Shown piece by piece: positions 27,058-36,962 of a stretch of DNA of 64,000 nt (within the stretch, counting starts at the first letter, position 1; the number at the start of each line of letters is the position of its first letter). The position numbers and the translations under genes were made by a program. A model generated the notes under the pieces. That model saw only the letters and a program-made list of their open reading frames with translations, did no database searches and was not told the origin of the DNA. The stretch comes from Actinomyces bovis (GTDB lineage Bacteria; Actinomycetota; Actinomycetes; Actinomycetales; Actinomycetaceae), in NCBI RefSeq assembly GCF_900444995.1, contig NZ_UAPQ01000001.1, positions 496,001-560,000 of the forward strand, given 5' to 3'.

Positions 27058-28002
27058 TCAGCCTGCGCCTAGGGCGTCGGCACCCGAGACGATCTCCGTG
27101 ATCTCCTGGGTGATCTCGCCCTGGCGCGCAGCATTGGCCAGACGGGTGTAATTCCTGATGAGCTCCTCGGCGTTATCCGTGGCCGTATGCATAGCCTGCT
27201 GGCGGCTAGCCAGCTCGGAGGCCGCAGACTGTAGGAGCGCGTTGCGAATGCGGGAGGCGACGTAGCGGGGCAGCAGAGCGCCCAGCACGGCCTCCGCGGA
27301 GGGCTCAAACTCGTAGAGGGGCTGTGCGCCGGAGAGTTCGGGGAGCTCGGCCTCATGCCCGGCAGCAATATCTGCCCGGTTGAGTTCACCGGGCCCATCG
27401 ACGTCTACCACAGTCAGCGGGAGCATGCGGCGCACCTCAGGGACCTGCGTGACCATGGTTTTGAAGCGAGTGAAGACGATATGTACTTCAGCCACTCCCC
27501 CGGCTTCCGGTGGGGACAGGAAGTAGTCGAGCAGTAGCGCAGAGACTTCGTCGATCACCTTGTCTGAAGGCCGGTCGGACTCCCCTATCCAGGAGTACTC
27601 CACGGGGCGGCCCCTAAAGGCATAGAAGGCCTGGGCGCGGCGGCCGAAGGTGAAGAGCACGGGCTCGTGCCCCTCCTCCACCAACTGCTCCAGGAGCCGC
27701 TCGGACTCGCGCAGGATTGAGGCTGAGTAGGCGCCTGCCATACCCCGGTCTGAGGTGACCACCAGCACGGCCACCCGTTTGGTGTCCGTGCGCTCCCTTG
27801 TGATGGGGTGGTCCAGGTGTGAGTAGGTGCCGACGGCGGCAACCGCCTGGGTCAGGGCGTGGTCATAAGGGGACGCGCCCTGGGCCTTATTCCGCGCCTG
27901 CCCGATACGGGAAGCAGCGATGAGCTCCATCGCACGGAAAACCTTTTGAAGGGTCGCCGTGGAACGGATCCGCTGCTTGTAGACGCGCTGCTTACCGGAC
28001 AC
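27058..28002 (-). CDS. atpG: F1Fo ATP synthase gamma subunit
   Basis: The rotor subunit has the N-terminal KQRVYKQRIRSTATLQKVFRAMELIAASRI helix and the C-terminal helix ending NYTRLANAARQGEITQEITEIVSGADAL. At 314 residues it carries the actinobacterial insertions. GTG start, three bases from the atpA stop, with AAGAGGGG upstream. Standard position between atpA and atpD. Confidence 0.97.
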   Translation of the reverse strand: MSGKQRVYKQRIRSTATLQKVFRAMELIAASRIGQARNKAQGASPYDHALTQAVAAVGTYSHLDHPITRERTDTKRVAVLVVTSDRGMAGAYSASILRESERLLEQLVEEGHEPVLFTFGRRAQAFYAFRGRPVEYSWIGESDRPSDKVIDEVSALLLDYFLSPPEAGGVAEVHIVFTRFKTMVTQVPEVRRMLPLTVVDVDGPGELNRADIAAGHEAELPELSGAQPLYEFEPSAEAVLGALLPRYVASRIRNALLQSAASELASRQQAMHTATDNAEELIRNYTRLANAARQGEITQEITEIVSGADALGAG

Positions 28003-28004
28003 TG

Positions 28005-29636
28005 TCAGCCCCTCTTGAGGACGATCTGCTCGCTTGTGCGCTCAGCCTCGGGTTCATCCTCGTCAGCGGCGACCTGTGCGCCCAGCATGCGGCCACCGGA
28101 GAGGTAGCTGGCGCGGAATGCTTCGACGTCGGCACGCAACTGTGCCTCGGTGTCCTCCTCCAGCTTGCCGGTCTCGCGGATGGTGGCCAGCACGGTGGAG
28201 TTGCGACGCAGGTGGTCCAGCAGGGCGGACTCAAAGGGCAGCACCTCAGCCACGTCAATGTCATCCAGGTAACCGTTGGTGCCGGTCCAGACGCTGGCGA
28301 CCTGCTCCTCCACCGGGTAGGGGGTGAACTGGGGCTGCTTGAGCAGCTCCATGAGGCGCTCACCGCGGGTGAGCTGCTGGCGGGTGGCGGCGTCTAGGTC
28401 AGAGGCGAACATGGCGAAGGCCTGCATGGAGCGGTACTGCGCCAAGGTGATCTTGAGCGTGCCAGCAACCTGCTTCATGGCCTTGATCTGCGCGGAACCG
28501 CCCACGCGGGACACGGAGATACCCACGTCCACGGCCGGACGTTGGTCAGCGTTGAATAGGTCTGACTGCAGGAAGATCTGGCCGTCGGTGATGGAGATGA
28601 CGTTGGTGGGGATATAGGCGGAGACGTCGTTGGCCTTGGTCTCGATAAGTGGCAGACCGGTCATGGAGCCGCCACCTAGGTCATCGGAGAGTTTGGCGCA
28701 GCGTTCCAGCAGACGCGAGTGCAGGTAGAAGACGTCACCGGGGTAGGCCTCGCGGCCCGGCGGACGGCGCAGCAGCAGGGAGACTGCGCGGTAGGCCTCG
28801 GCCTGCTTGGATAGGTCGTCAAAGACAATCAGGACGTGCTTGCCGGCGTACATCCAGTGCTGGCCGATGGCGGAGCCGGTGTAGGGGGACAGGTATTTGA
28901 AGCCGGCGGGGTCAGAGGCGGGGGAAGCCACAATGGTGGTGTACTCCAGGGCGCCAGACTCCTCCAGGGTGCGGCGCACGGAGGCGATGGTGGAGCCCTT
29001 CTGGCCGGTGGCAACGTAAATGCAGCGCACCTGCTGCTTGGGGTCACCGGTCTCCCAAGCGGTCTTCTGGTTGAGGATCGTGTCCAGGGCGATGGCGGTT
29101 TTGCCGGTTTTGCGGTCACCGATGATGAGCTGACGCTGACCACGACCCACGGGGATCATCGAGTCAATGGCCTTCAGCCCGGTCTGCAGCGGCTCGTGCA
29201 CGGATTTGCGCATCATGACGCCCGGGGCCTGCAGTTCCAAGGCACGGCGTCCCTCAGAGGCGATGGGGCCCAAGCCGTCGATGGGCCGCCCCAGGGGGTC
29301 CACCACGCGGCCCAGGTAGCCGTCACCGACGGGCACAGAGAGCACCTCGCCGGTGCGGCGAACGGTCTGCCCCTCTTCAATGGCGTCAAAGTTGCCCAGG
29401 ACGACCACACCGATCTGCCGCTCGTCCAGGTTCATGGCCAGTCCGGCGGTGCCATCCTCAAAGGTGAGGATCTCGTTGGCCATGGCGCCGGGCAAACCTT
29501 CAACGTGGGCGATGCCGTCAGCGGCGAATACGACGTGGCCGACCTCCTCGGCGGCCACCTTGGCAGGCTCGTAGGAGTCGACGAACTCATCCAGGGCGGA
29601 GCGGATGTCCTCCGGCCTGATGGTCAGCTCAGCCAT
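28005..29636 (-). CDS. atpA: F1Fo ATP synthase alpha subunit
   Basis: The non-catalytic nucleotide-binding F1 subunit is 543 residues long. It has an N-terminal delta-binding helix ([14 protein letters not shown]), P-loop [35 protein letters not shown], and the arginine-finger region [35 protein letters not shown]. It has a C-terminal extension beyond the usual end ([20 protein letters not shown]), as seen in several actinobacteria. A long plus-strand open frame overlapping it is spurious. Confidence 0.98.
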   Translation of the reverse strand: MAELTIRPEDIRSALDEFVDSYEPAKVAAEEVGHVVFAADGIAHVEGLPGAMANEILTFEDGTAGLAMNLDERQIGVVVLGNFDAIEEGQTVRRTGEVLSVPVGDGYLGRVVDPLGRPIDGLGPIASEGRRALELQAPGVMMRKSVHEPLQTGLKAIDSMIPVGRGQRQLIIGDRKTGKTAIALDTILNQKTAWETGDPKQQVRCIYVATGQKGSTIASVRRTLEESGALEYTTIVASPASDPAGFKYLSPYTGSAIGQHWMYAGKHVLIVFDDLSKQAEAYRAVSLLLRRPPGREAYPGDVFYLHSRLLERCAKLSDDLGGGSMTGLPLIETKANDVSAYIPTNVISITDGQIFLQSDLFNADQRPAVDVGISVSRVGGSAQIKAMKQVAGTLKITLAQYRSMQAFAMFASDLDAATRQQLTRGERLMELLKQPQFTPYPVEEQVASVWTGTNGYLDDIDVAEVLPFESALLDHLRRNSTVLATIRETGKLEEDTEAQLRADVEAFRASYLSGGRMLGAQVAADEDEPEAERTSEQIVLKRG

Positions 29637-29701
29637 GTCTCTTTCCTTCTTGTGGGTTCCTGCGGGCGTGCAGGTGAAGTTTGGTGGTGGTGGGGCCGGG
29701 C

Positions 29702-30517
29702 TCAGCCGACCAGCTGGGTGCGCACACCCGCCAGGGAACTGCGCACGGTGGAGTCGATAATCAGGTCACGCACGCGCACACGCACGCCCCCAAAGACCTC
29801 GGGATCAACGATTAGGTTAAGTTCGACGTCGGTGCCTAGGCGCTGCTCAAGGATGCGCTCCAGACGAGCCTCCTGCTCTGTGCTGAGCGGGATGGCGCTG
29901 GTTACATCAGCGATGGTGCGGTTTTGCAGCCCAGCTGCTAACTCAGCGACACGCCGCAGGTTGCGGGGCACCCCGCCCTCAGTCTCGTGGCGCACGCACC
30001 AGGTGACCAGACTCATCGCGGAGGAGGACAGGCTGGTGCCCAACACCTTGTAAGCCAGCGCCACCCGTGCGTCCTGAGTGGTGTGATTGGAAGGCTCTAG
30101 AGCCAGGCGCAGGTCCCGGTTGCCAACCAGCAGGTTGTAGACCGAGAAGACCTCATGCTCCACCGCGTCTAGGCGCCCACCGGCCCGAGCTCCAGCCAGG
30201 ATGGCCTGGATACCCAGATCGTGCAGGGCATGTACCAGATCGGAGGGCTTAGACCAGCGGCCACGCACCAGCGCAGCCAGCAACTCGACTACCCGGCCGT
30301 CAACGCACCCGGCAAAGAGGCGCTGAGCCAAGGCGGCCTTGGCCTGCGGGCTGCGGCCCGGGTCGGTCAGTGAGCCACGCAGCGAGTTAGCGGCGATCTG
30401 GTGGGCCACCGCGAGGATCTGCTCCCCCAGCTCAAGTGCCTGCTCCCCGGCCTGCTGTAAGACGGGCTCCCAGGCCTGGGTGGCCTGGGCCTGGGTGGCG
30501 GCACTGCCGGTGTTCAC
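29702..30517 (-). CDS. atpH: F1Fo ATP synthase delta subunit
   Basis: The stator subunit is 271 residues. That is longer than the roughly 180 residues in Gram-negatives but typical of actinobacteria, with an added N-terminal helical segment. The conserved delta C-terminus is seen as [35 protein letters not shown]. It overlaps atpF by 4 bp. It is not fused to a b subunit, unlike the mycobacterial arrangement. Confidence 0.94.
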   Translation of the reverse strand: MNTGSAATQAQATQAWEPVLQQAGEQALELGEQILAVAHQIAANSLRGSLTDPGRSPQAKAALAQRLFAGCVDGRVVELLAALVRGRWSKPSDLVHALHDLGIQAILAGARAGGRLDAVEHEVFSVYNLLVGNRDLRLALEPSNHTTQDARVALAYKVLGTSLSSSAMSLVTWCVRHETEGGVPRNLRRVAELAAGLQNRTIADVTSAIPLSTEQEARLERILEQRLGTDVELNLIVDPEVFGGVRVRVRDLIIDSTVRSSLAGVRTQLVG

Positions 30518-31146
30518 TGCGGCCCCTGGGATCCGGTGGCGGCGGCGACGTCGGCGGCGCTGAACTGCACCGACTGGGCCTCCAGGTCGTTGAGGAAGCG
30601 GTCGATCACCCGAGAGGACAGCTCGGTGTCACGCAACTGCTCCCCAACGATCTTCTCCGCCAGGCCCGCAGCCAGCATGCCGACGTCGGAACGCAGGGAG
30701 ATCTGGGCGGCCTGCTTATCTGCCTGAATCTGCCGCTGCGCCGCCGACAGCGCCTTGCCAGCCTCCGTGGCGGCGGCAGCGCGGGCCTCAGCAATAATCT
30801 GTTTGGCCTCAGTCTGAGCGTTCTCGCGGATGCGAGCAGCCTCGATACGCGCGTCCTCAACCAGGCTGGTGGCCTTGGCTTCAGCCTCCGCTTGCCCCTG
30901 CTTGGCCTGTTCGGTGAGGGCTAGGCCCTCCTCGATCTTGGCGGTGCGCTCATCCATAACCGCGTTGAAGCGCGGCAGGGCGTATTTAATCAGGACCAGG
31001 GCGATGACGGCGAAGCAGACTGTGCCCCAAAGGAGGTCAGCCACATGCGGGACGAAGAGCCAGATGCCCTCTGGCGCTCCGCCCTCCTGGTGGTCGGCGG
31101 CGGCCAGCACCATGGGCAGTGCGGCGCTCAGGGTCATTGTGGTCAC
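30514..31146 (-). CDS. atpF: F1Fo ATP synthase b subunit
   Basis: The 210-residue protein has one N-terminal transmembrane helix (LLWGTVCFAVIALVLIKYAL) followed by PRFNAVMDERTAKIEEGL and a long charged coiled coil, the peripheral stalk. The Ala-rich N-terminus before the helix is longer than usual. It lies between atpE and atpH, with four bases between it and atpE. Confidence 0.95.
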   Translation of the reverse strand: MTTMTLSAALPMVLAAADHQEGGAPEGIWLFVPHVADLLWGTVCFAVIALVLIKYALPRFNAVMDERTAKIEEGLALTEQAKQGQAEAEAKATSLVEDARIEAARIRENAQTEAKQIIAEARAAAATEAGKALSAAQRQIQADKQAAQISLRSDVGMLAAGLAEKIVGEQLRDTELSSRVIDRFLNDLEAQSVQFSAADVAAATGSQGPQ

Positions 31147-31150
31147 GGCC

Positions 31151-31432
<282 letters not shown>

Positions 31433-31458
31433 TTACCAGAGCCAAGCGGTCCATTTGC

Positions 31459-32289
31459 TCAGTGCATATGGACCGAAGAATCAATGTAGACGGCGGTCAG
31501 GAGGGCAAAGATATAAGCCTGTAGGGCGGCCACGAAGGCCTCGAAGAGCACGAAGGCCAGCCCGAGCAGCAGGGTTACCGTCCCCAGTGCTTTGAGCTGC
31601 GCCGAAGCATAGAAAAACAGGGCATTGGTGGCCACGAAACACAGGGCCAGCAGCAGGTGCCCTGAGATCATATTGGCCATGAGTCGGATGGTCAGGGTCA
31701 GCGGACGCATCACCAAGTTGGACAGGAACTCAATCGGGATGATTAGAGGCGCCAAGAAACCCGGCACACCTGAAGGCATCACCGTGCCCTTGAAATAGCC
31801 AACTACCCCGTTCTCCCGCAACCCGGCATAGATGAAGGCGATATATGAAACCAGGGCGAATACCAGGGGCATGCCCACCACACCGGTGGAGGCGATCTGC
31901 AGCCCCGGGATGATGCCGGAGATATTCAGGAAGAACACACCTAGGAAGATGGTGGTGAGCAGGGGCGCGAATTTCTTGCCGTAGACCGGCCCGAGGATCT
32001 CCTCGGAGACGTTCTTGCGCACGAAGCCCAGCATCAACTCCAGGGCGTTCTGGAAGCGACCGGGCACTACCTTGGCGCGAGCAGCACCGATCCCAAAGAC
32101 CAGGACCAGCAGAAGCGTCATAACAATGCGCACCAGCATGATCCGGTTGATCTCAAAGGGGGTTCCAGCCAGGAACAGGGCGGCCGGGTAGAAGTCGTCA
32201 AGCGACGGTGGGTGGAAGCCGTCGTACTCAGCCGCAGCAGGGACAATCGCCGCCGTCTTCACGGCGACGAGGGACGCGCTCGTGAGCAC
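31459..32289 (-). CDS. atpB: F1Fo ATP synthase a subunit
   Basis: The proton-channel subunit has 276 residues from a GTG with GGAGGT upstream; the longer frame lacks a site. Several hydrophobic helices are seen. The essential Arg helix reads LTIRLMANMISGHLLLALC, and the C-terminal helix reads EAFVAALQAYIFALLTAVYI. It precedes atpE as usual. Confidence 0.96.
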   Translation of the reverse strand: MLTSASLVAVKTAAIVPAAAEYDGFHPPSLDDFYPAALFLAGTPFEINRIMLVRIVMTLLLVLVFGIGAARAKVVPGRFQNALELMLGFVRKNVSEEILGPVYGKKFAPLLTTIFLGVFFLNISGIIPGLQIASTGVVGMPLVFALVSYIAFIYAGLRENGVVGYFKGTVMPSGVPGFLAPLIIPIEFLSNLVMRPLTLTIRLMANMISGHLLLALCFVATNALFFYASAQLKALGTVTLLLGLAFVLFEAFVAALQAYIFALLTAVYIDSSVHMH

Positions 32290-32403
32290 CTGACCTCCTT
32301 CGGATGAGCTGCCGCAGGGGAAAGGCGGCAATGGGCACAGCCTAACCTACCCAGATCGGTGCTCCCAACCAGTTGACCGATCAATACGACGTCGGCGGCA
32401 AGC

Positions 32404-32811
32404 TCAGGGACCTACCACCAGCGTCCTGCCTCGCGCCAGCGTGACCACCTCCGCCAAAGTGACCCCCAGCACTGCAGCAGCGAAGGTCGCAAAGAACCAA
32501 GCTGGCGAGTAGCTGCCCTGCCGGGCCGACATAATGGCCAGCAGCACTCCCGCCACCAGGAACTTGGCAAACATGGAGACCATCACCCCTGCACCTGCCA
32601 GCAGCGGCCAACGGTGCCATGGCAGCGCCAAAGAAACCACCGACGCCGTCGTCAAGGCCACGCAAGCGCCTGCACCCCAAGCGGCCCCAGCCAGAACTTT
32701 GCCGCCTACCGCCAGGCCCGCGCCCAAACTCAGGACGGTAACCGCCACGCCGACCACCAACACATTGCGGGCAGCTCGGCGAAACACCTGGGAACTGGTC
32801 TCCACACTCAT
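32404..32811 (-). CDS. atpI: AtpI-like ATP synthase-associated membrane protein
   Basis: The 135-residue protein has four hydrophobic helices (VLVVGVAVTVLSLGAGLAVG, VALTTASVVSLALPW, AKFLVAGVLLAIMSA and FATFAAAVLGVTLAEVVTL). Size, topology and place just before atpB fit the small I subunit, which helps assemble the c ring in some bacteria. Sequence conservation in this family is low, so the call relies largely on context. Confidence 0.75.
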   Translation of the reverse strand: MSVETSSQVFRRAARNVLVVGVAVTVLSLGAGLAVGGKVLAGAAWGAGACVALTTASVVSLALPWHRWPLLAGAGVMVSMFAKFLVAGVLLAIMSARQGSYSPAWFFATFAAAVLGVTLAEVVTLARGRTLVVGP

Positions 32812-32841
32812 CGCGACTCCCTCACTCAGTCCTGCTCCCTA

Positions 32842-34026
32842 TCAGTCGTCCTGGTCACCCGGCACCTGCGCCGAATCCTGCTTGCGCTCAGTGCGCTTAG
32901 AGGCCCGGTGACGTTCCACCCCGCCGGTGTGGCGCGACACCGCCACGCGCACCCCCGGCATGAGGTCCAAAGTGGCCAGCAGCGCCAGCGCCAAGGCCAC
33001 TACAAAGCCGATTAACACCTTGTCTGTAGGGAAGAAAGCCATGGCTGCCACCGGGAAGGAGACGGCGGCTGCCCAAATGTACATGGTCAACACCGCCCGC
33101 CGGTGGGAGTGCCCCGCATCAAGGAGCCGGTGGTGCATATGCATGCGGTCAGGGTGGAAAGGGCTCAGCCCCTTACCCATCCGTCGGAAAACCGCCATGG
33201 TCATATCCGTCAGCGGCAGCAGCAGCACCGCGAAGGGCAGCAGCACCGGCAAGAAAACCGGCAAAGCCCGGGAGCCGCCCAGGGCACCGGGGTCAATTTG
33301 ACCGGTGACGATAATCGTGCCGGCCGCAGAGATTAGGCCCAACTGCATAGAACCGGAGTCCCCCATGAAGATGGAGGCCGGGTGGTAGTTATGCGGCAAA
33401 AATCCTACGCAAACGCCGATCAGCGCGGCCACCACCGTGGCTGCCAAAGAGGCGTAAGACCCGGCGGACAGCTGGCGGGTAAGCACGTAGGTGTAGAGGA
33501 AGAAAGCCACTGCGCCAATGCCGATCAGCCCAGCTGCTAAGCCATCCAGACCGTCCACAAAGTTGACGGCATTGATCACTGCCACCACCACCAGGACGGT
33601 GGAGATCAAGGACAGACGAGAGGAACCAATGGTTACCCCACCCACGGGGAAGGTAATTAGCTGAACCCCCTGCCAGGCCATAATTCCGGCGGCCAACACC
33701 TGCCCCACGAGTTTGGTCATCCAGTCAAGTTCCCACAGGTCATCCACCACTCCGAGGGCGCAGACCAGTCCGGCCCCAGCCACCACCGCCCAGGCGCTGC
33801 GACCGATGACAGACTCCAGGAAGGGGATATTGTCGGCCACCGCGATGGCCGTGGCGAATCCCAGGAACATAGCTACCCCGCCCAGGCGGGGGATGGGAGC
33901 TTTGTGCACGTCACGGCTGCGCACAGGGGCCATGGCATTGGCCATTAGGGCAATATGCCGCACGATCGGCACGGCCAGGTAGGTGCAGGCAGCGGCCACG
34001 GCCAAGACCAGCAGATAGACCCTCAC
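32842..34026 (-). CDS. wecA: WecA/TagO-type undecaprenyl-phosphate GlcNAc-1-phosphate transferase
   Basis: This membrane enzyme of the MraY/WecA family loads a sugar phosphate on undecaprenyl phosphate to begin wall-polymer synthesis. The 394-residue protein has about eleven hydrophobic helices with KAPIPRLGGVAMFLGF, VNAVNFVDGLDGLAAG (catalytic Asp region), FMGDSGSMQLG and the sugar-recognition HMHHRLLDAGHSHR. The UDP-GlcNAc substrate is inferred from the HMHHR-type loop. It overlaps tsaC by 4 bp. This order (tsaC-wecA-atpI-atpB) is common in actinobacteria. Confidence 0.92.
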   Translation of the reverse strand: MRVYLLVLAVAAACTYLAVPIVRHIALMANAMAPVRSRDVHKAPIPRLGGVAMFLGFATAIAVADNIPFLESVIGRSAWAVVAGAGLVCALGVVDDLWELDWMTKLVGQVLAAGIMAWQGVQLITFPVGGVTIGSSRLSLISTVLVVVAVINAVNFVDGLDGLAAGLIGIGAVAFFLYTYVLTRQLSAGSYASLAATVVAALIGVCVGFLPHNYHPASIFMGDSGSMQLGLISAAGTIIVTGQIDPGALGGSRALPVFLPVLLPFAVLLLPLTDMTMAVFRRMGKGLSPFHPDRMHMHHRLLDAGHSHRRAVLTMYIWAAAVSFPVAAMAFFPTDKVLIGFVVALALALLATLDLMPGVRVAVSRHTGGVERHRASKRTERKQDSAQVPGDQDD

Positions 34027-34769
34027 GGTGCGGGCACCTCCCTGGTGGCACTGGTGGCAGCGCTCGTGGCTGCGTTGACGACGGCGAGCACCTGCTGGCG
34101 GCTTAGCACGCCGTCGCGCAGGAAGACGGGCGTTTGAGCCTGTTCCCCAGCTAGGGACACGATGGTGGAAGGAAGCGGACCAGGGGTGGGGCCGCCGTCG
34201 AGTAAGAGGATGTCAGCGGTGGTGGCGCTGGCGGCATCCGCACGGGTGACGCGACCAGGGAAGGCGGCGGTGGCGCCAGCGGCGTCGGTGGCGGGGGACT
34301 CGCCGGTGCGGTTGGCGCTGGTGACTGCCAGCGGGCCGGTGCGCTCCAGCAAGGCTAGGGCCAGCGGGTGGTTCGGCATCCGCACGGCGATGGTGCCGCC
34401 GGTCTCGCCCAGTTCCCAGCCAAGTTGCGGGTGAGCGTCGAGCACGAGGGTCAGGGCGCCGGGCCAAAAGGCCTGCATTAGGGCGGTGGCGGCAGCAGGC
34501 ACCTGGGCAACTACGCCGTCGAGCTGCGCGGCGCTAGCCACGAGCACAGGCGGAGGCATTTGGCGTCCGCGTCCCTTGGCGGCTAGGAGGGCGGTGACGG
34601 CGTCGGCGTCACTAGCTGTGGCGCCAATCCCGTAGACGGTGTCGGTGGGCAGGATGAGTAGCCCGGAGCCGCGCAGGTGAGCGACAGCCTGCTCCAGCCC
34701 TACCACTGGAGATGGCGGGGTCTCCGGCGCCCGGCTGGGCTGGCTGGTCTCCGGTCGCAAGGTGCTCAC
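34023..34769 (-). CDS. tsaC: L-threonylcarbamoyladenylate synthase
   Basis: The YrdC/Sua5 enzyme makes threonylcarbamoyl-AMP for the t6A modification of ANN-decoding tRNAs. It is seen as ILPTDTVYGIGATASDADAVTALLAAKGR, TLVLDAHPQ, GTIAVRMPNHPLALALLERTG and AVTSANRTGESPATDA. Only the YrdC domain is present, about 248 residues from the GTG I prefer. The open frame extends 39 codons further upstream with Arg/Pro/Ser-rich sequence lacking homology-like character. The ribosome-binding site is weak, so the start is uncertain. Confidence 0.9.
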   Translation of the reverse strand: MSTLRPETSQPSRAPETPPSPVVGLEQAVAHLRGSGLLILPTDTVYGIGATASDADAVTALLAAKGRGRQMPPPVLVASAAQLDGVVAQVPAAATALMQAFWPGALTLVLDAHPQLGWELGETGGTIAVRMPNHPLALALLERTGPLAVTSANRTGESPATDAAGATAAFPGRVTRADAASATTADILLLDGGPTPGPLPSTIVSLAGEQAQTPVFLRDGVLSRQQVLAVVNAATSAATSATREVPAP

Positions 34770-34896
34770 GGGCGCATACTGCCACGAAGGCCTTGGCGTT
34801 CCGTGAGAACCCCATTGGCGTGGCCGCAGCTGCCGTCTATGAGATGCTGAGGGCCCAGCTGTGGACCTTTGGCTAAGAGTGGTCACGGCGGCTTTC

Positions 34897-36246
34897 TCAC
34901 AGGTCGACGGCGAACACCTGGAGGCCGGCGTCCTGGGCGTTATAAGGCTGTTCAGCGACGACGACGAGGCGGGTCTGCCCCCAGGGCGCCGCCAGCTTTG
35001 TGTGGTCGCTTAACTCTGGGCGGTCAGCTAGCTCTGTGTAGCCCGCTGCCGTGCGGTGAGCTGCAGCGGTGGGCAGGAGACAGGCCTCGGAGTAGCCGAA
35101 GGGCTCCTGCGCTCCGGTCAGTGCGGCTAGTGGCCGCCAGGTGGTGCCACCGTCGAGGCTCAGGCTGAGACGTCCTTGTTGACGGGAGCGGGGGTCACTG
35201 GCATGGGTGCACAGCAGTGCGCGCGTGCCGGGCAGTGCCAGCAGGGCGGCATTACAGCCGGGATCCGGCAGTTCAGTTGCTGCCTCAGGCAGGCTCCAGC
35301 TTTGGCCGCCGTCGCTGGAATGGGCTTGCAGACGGGTGCCGCCATAACCGCCATCGCGCGCCGAAAGCACCAGCGTGCCGTCCGCCAGTTCGGCCACGGC
35401 CCACTCGTCCACGCCGCTGGTGGCTGCTCCCCCAGCCAAGCTCTTGGTGGCGGACTGTGCCGGAGGCGGTACCTCTTGGCCCAAGAACCAGCTGGCGCCG
35501 GCATCGTCTGAGAGGAGGGCGCGGGCGCGCACGGGGCGACTGCCATCTGGCCCAGGTGGCAAAGCCGTAACCAGCGGTTGCAGCAGGCGACCGGGTTGGC
35601 AGGGGCCGGTGAGGCTCAGGCCGTGCCCAGAGACAGGGAAAGCCACCAGCCCAGTCGGCTGGCCGGGGCCAGGCAGGCACAGGTCACTCAGGTCCCGCCA
35701 ATTCCAGCTGGCGCCGGCGTCACGGCTGTAAGCGTGCAAGAGTCGCAGGGTGCCGGGCTCGGCAGGAGCATTAGGAACCGCCGGGCGGGTCGGGCAGTGC
35801 GCCCCGAACAGCCCGACGTCGGTGGCGGCGGCAGCGAATAGGTGGATTGTGCCGTCGGACCCAAGCAGCAGGGAGGGGTCTGACAGGCCTCGCACCTGGC
35901 TGCAGCCAGGGCCGGGCGTGAGCTGCTGCGGGGCGCTCCAGGTGGCTCCGGCGTCGGTGGAGCGGCGCAGCCACAGGGTGTTGGGGTTGGGCAGGTCGCC
36001 AGGCAAGGCGCCACCACTGCGCTGCCAGCCGCTTGCGGCCACGGGCGGGCGGTGGTCGTGGACCAGCAGGAGCGTGCCGTCAAGCAGGGCTAGGAGTGCG
36101 GGGACGCGCAGAGCTCCGGCGGGACTGCCGGGCAAGTCGGAGGCTTGCAACTGGGCCAGTGGCGTCACCCGAACGCAAGGCGTGGCTGAGGAGGCAGCGG
36201 AACTAGAGCAGGCTGGGTTCACAGGCATTTCAGATTCACAGGTCAT
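34897..36246 (-). CDS. sialidase-like BNR/Asp-box protein
   Basis: The 449-residue protein has the sialidase Arg motif near the N-terminus (RVPALLALLDGTLLLVHDHRP) and five Asp boxes spaced through the propeller (STDAGATW, SRDAGASW, SDDAGASW, SSDGGQSW, SLDGGTTW). FGYSEACLL near the end may hold the catalytic Tyr. This supports an exo-sialidase cleaving terminal sialic acids. No signal peptide or anchor is visible, so it may act inside the cell or be released by lysis. It begins 18 bp after the response regulator stop and may be transcribed with it. Confidence 0.85.
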   Translation of the reverse strand: MTCESEMPVNPACSSSAASSATPCVRVTPLAQLQASDLPGSPAGALRVPALLALLDGTLLLVHDHRPPVAASGWQRSGGALPGDLPNPNTLWLRRSTDAGATWSAPQQLTPGPGCSQVRGLSDPSLLLGSDGTIHLFAAAATDVGLFGAHCPTRPAVPNAPAEPGTLRLLHAYSRDAGASWNWRDLSDLCLPGPGQPTGLVAFPVSGHGLSLTGPCQPGRLLQPLVTALPPGPDGSRPVRARALLSDDAGASWFLGQEVPPPAQSATKSLAGGAATSGVDEWAVAELADGTLVLSARDGGYGGTRLQAHSSDGGQSWSLPEAATELPDPGCNAALLALPGTRALLCTHASDPRSRQQGRLSLSLDGGTTWRPLAALTGAQEPFGYSEACLLPTAAAHRTAAGYTELADRPELSDHTKLAAPWGQTRLVVVAEQPYNAQDAGLQVFAVDL

Positions 36247-36263
36247 TCAGATCTACGGTCCAC

Positions 36264-36962
36264 TCAAACAATTCGGCGGGCTGCAGCCCAGCGGGTGAGT
36301 TCATTGCGGTTAGACAGCTGGAGTTTGCGCAGCACCGCAGAAACGTGGGTCTCAACGGTCTTGACAGAGATAAAGAGTTCGGAGGCGCACTCCTTGTAGG
36401 TGTACCCCCGCGCAATCAGGCGCATAACCTCCCGCTCTCGGCTAGAGAGGCGGTCCAGTTCCGTATCCGCCACTGCCACCTCACCGCCCCCCGTACCAAA
36501 GGCGTCCAGCACAAAGCCTGCCAGACGGGGAGAGAAGGCGGCGTCTCCGGCAGCCACCCGGCGCACTGCCTGGGCTAGATCCTCGGCCCCAATCGCCTTA
36601 GTGACATAGCCGCGCGCCCCCGCTCGGATCACGGAAACCACGTCTTCGGCAGCGTCGGAGACAGATAGGGCCAGGAAGCGACTGCTGGGCACGTCATGGC
36701 AGGCGGCAACCACCTCCGCACCGCCGCCTCCGTTGCCTCCGGGCAGGTGCACGTCCAGCAGCACCACATCCGGGATAAGCGCATGCACGGCGGCGATGGC
36801 GCCTTCGACGTCGTCGGCCTCCGCCACCACCTGCAAGTCTGGGGCGTGGCTAGCCAGTTCGGTGCGGACCCCGGCGCGGGCCAGGGCATGGTCATCCACC
36901 ACTAGGACCCGCAAGGCTGGTGGTTCTGCCTTGGCGGTGGACGGGCTGGGGCGGTCAGTCAT
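36264..36962 (-). CDS. NarL/LuxR-family response regulator (pairs with PspC kinase)
   Basis: The 232-residue protein has a receiver domain (VLVVDDHALARAGV, phospho-acceptor Asp in VVLLDVHLPGG, conserved Lys in YVTKAI) and a C-terminal LuxR helix-turn-helix (LSSREREVMRLIARGYTYKECASELFISVKTVETHVSAVLRKL). It overlaps the upstream kinase gene by 8 bp. The divergent PspC protein suggests an envelope-stress role, and its promoter region is the natural target. Confidence 0.95.
   Translation of the reverse strand: MTDRPSPSTAKAEPPALRVLVVDDHALARAGVRTELASHAPDLQVVAEADDVEGAIAAVHALIPDVVLLDVHLPGGNGGGGAEVVAACHDVPSSRFLALSVSDAAEDVVSVIRAGARGYVTKAIGAEDLAQAVRRVAAGDAAFSPRLAGFVLDAFGTGGGEVAVADTELDRLSSREREVMRLIARGYTYKECASELFISVKTVETHVSAVLRKLQLSNRNELTRWAAARRIV

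Noticed and set aside
28836-30053. 405-codon plus-strand open frame
   Set aside because: It is antisense to atpA and atpH and is an artefact of GC-rich codon bias.
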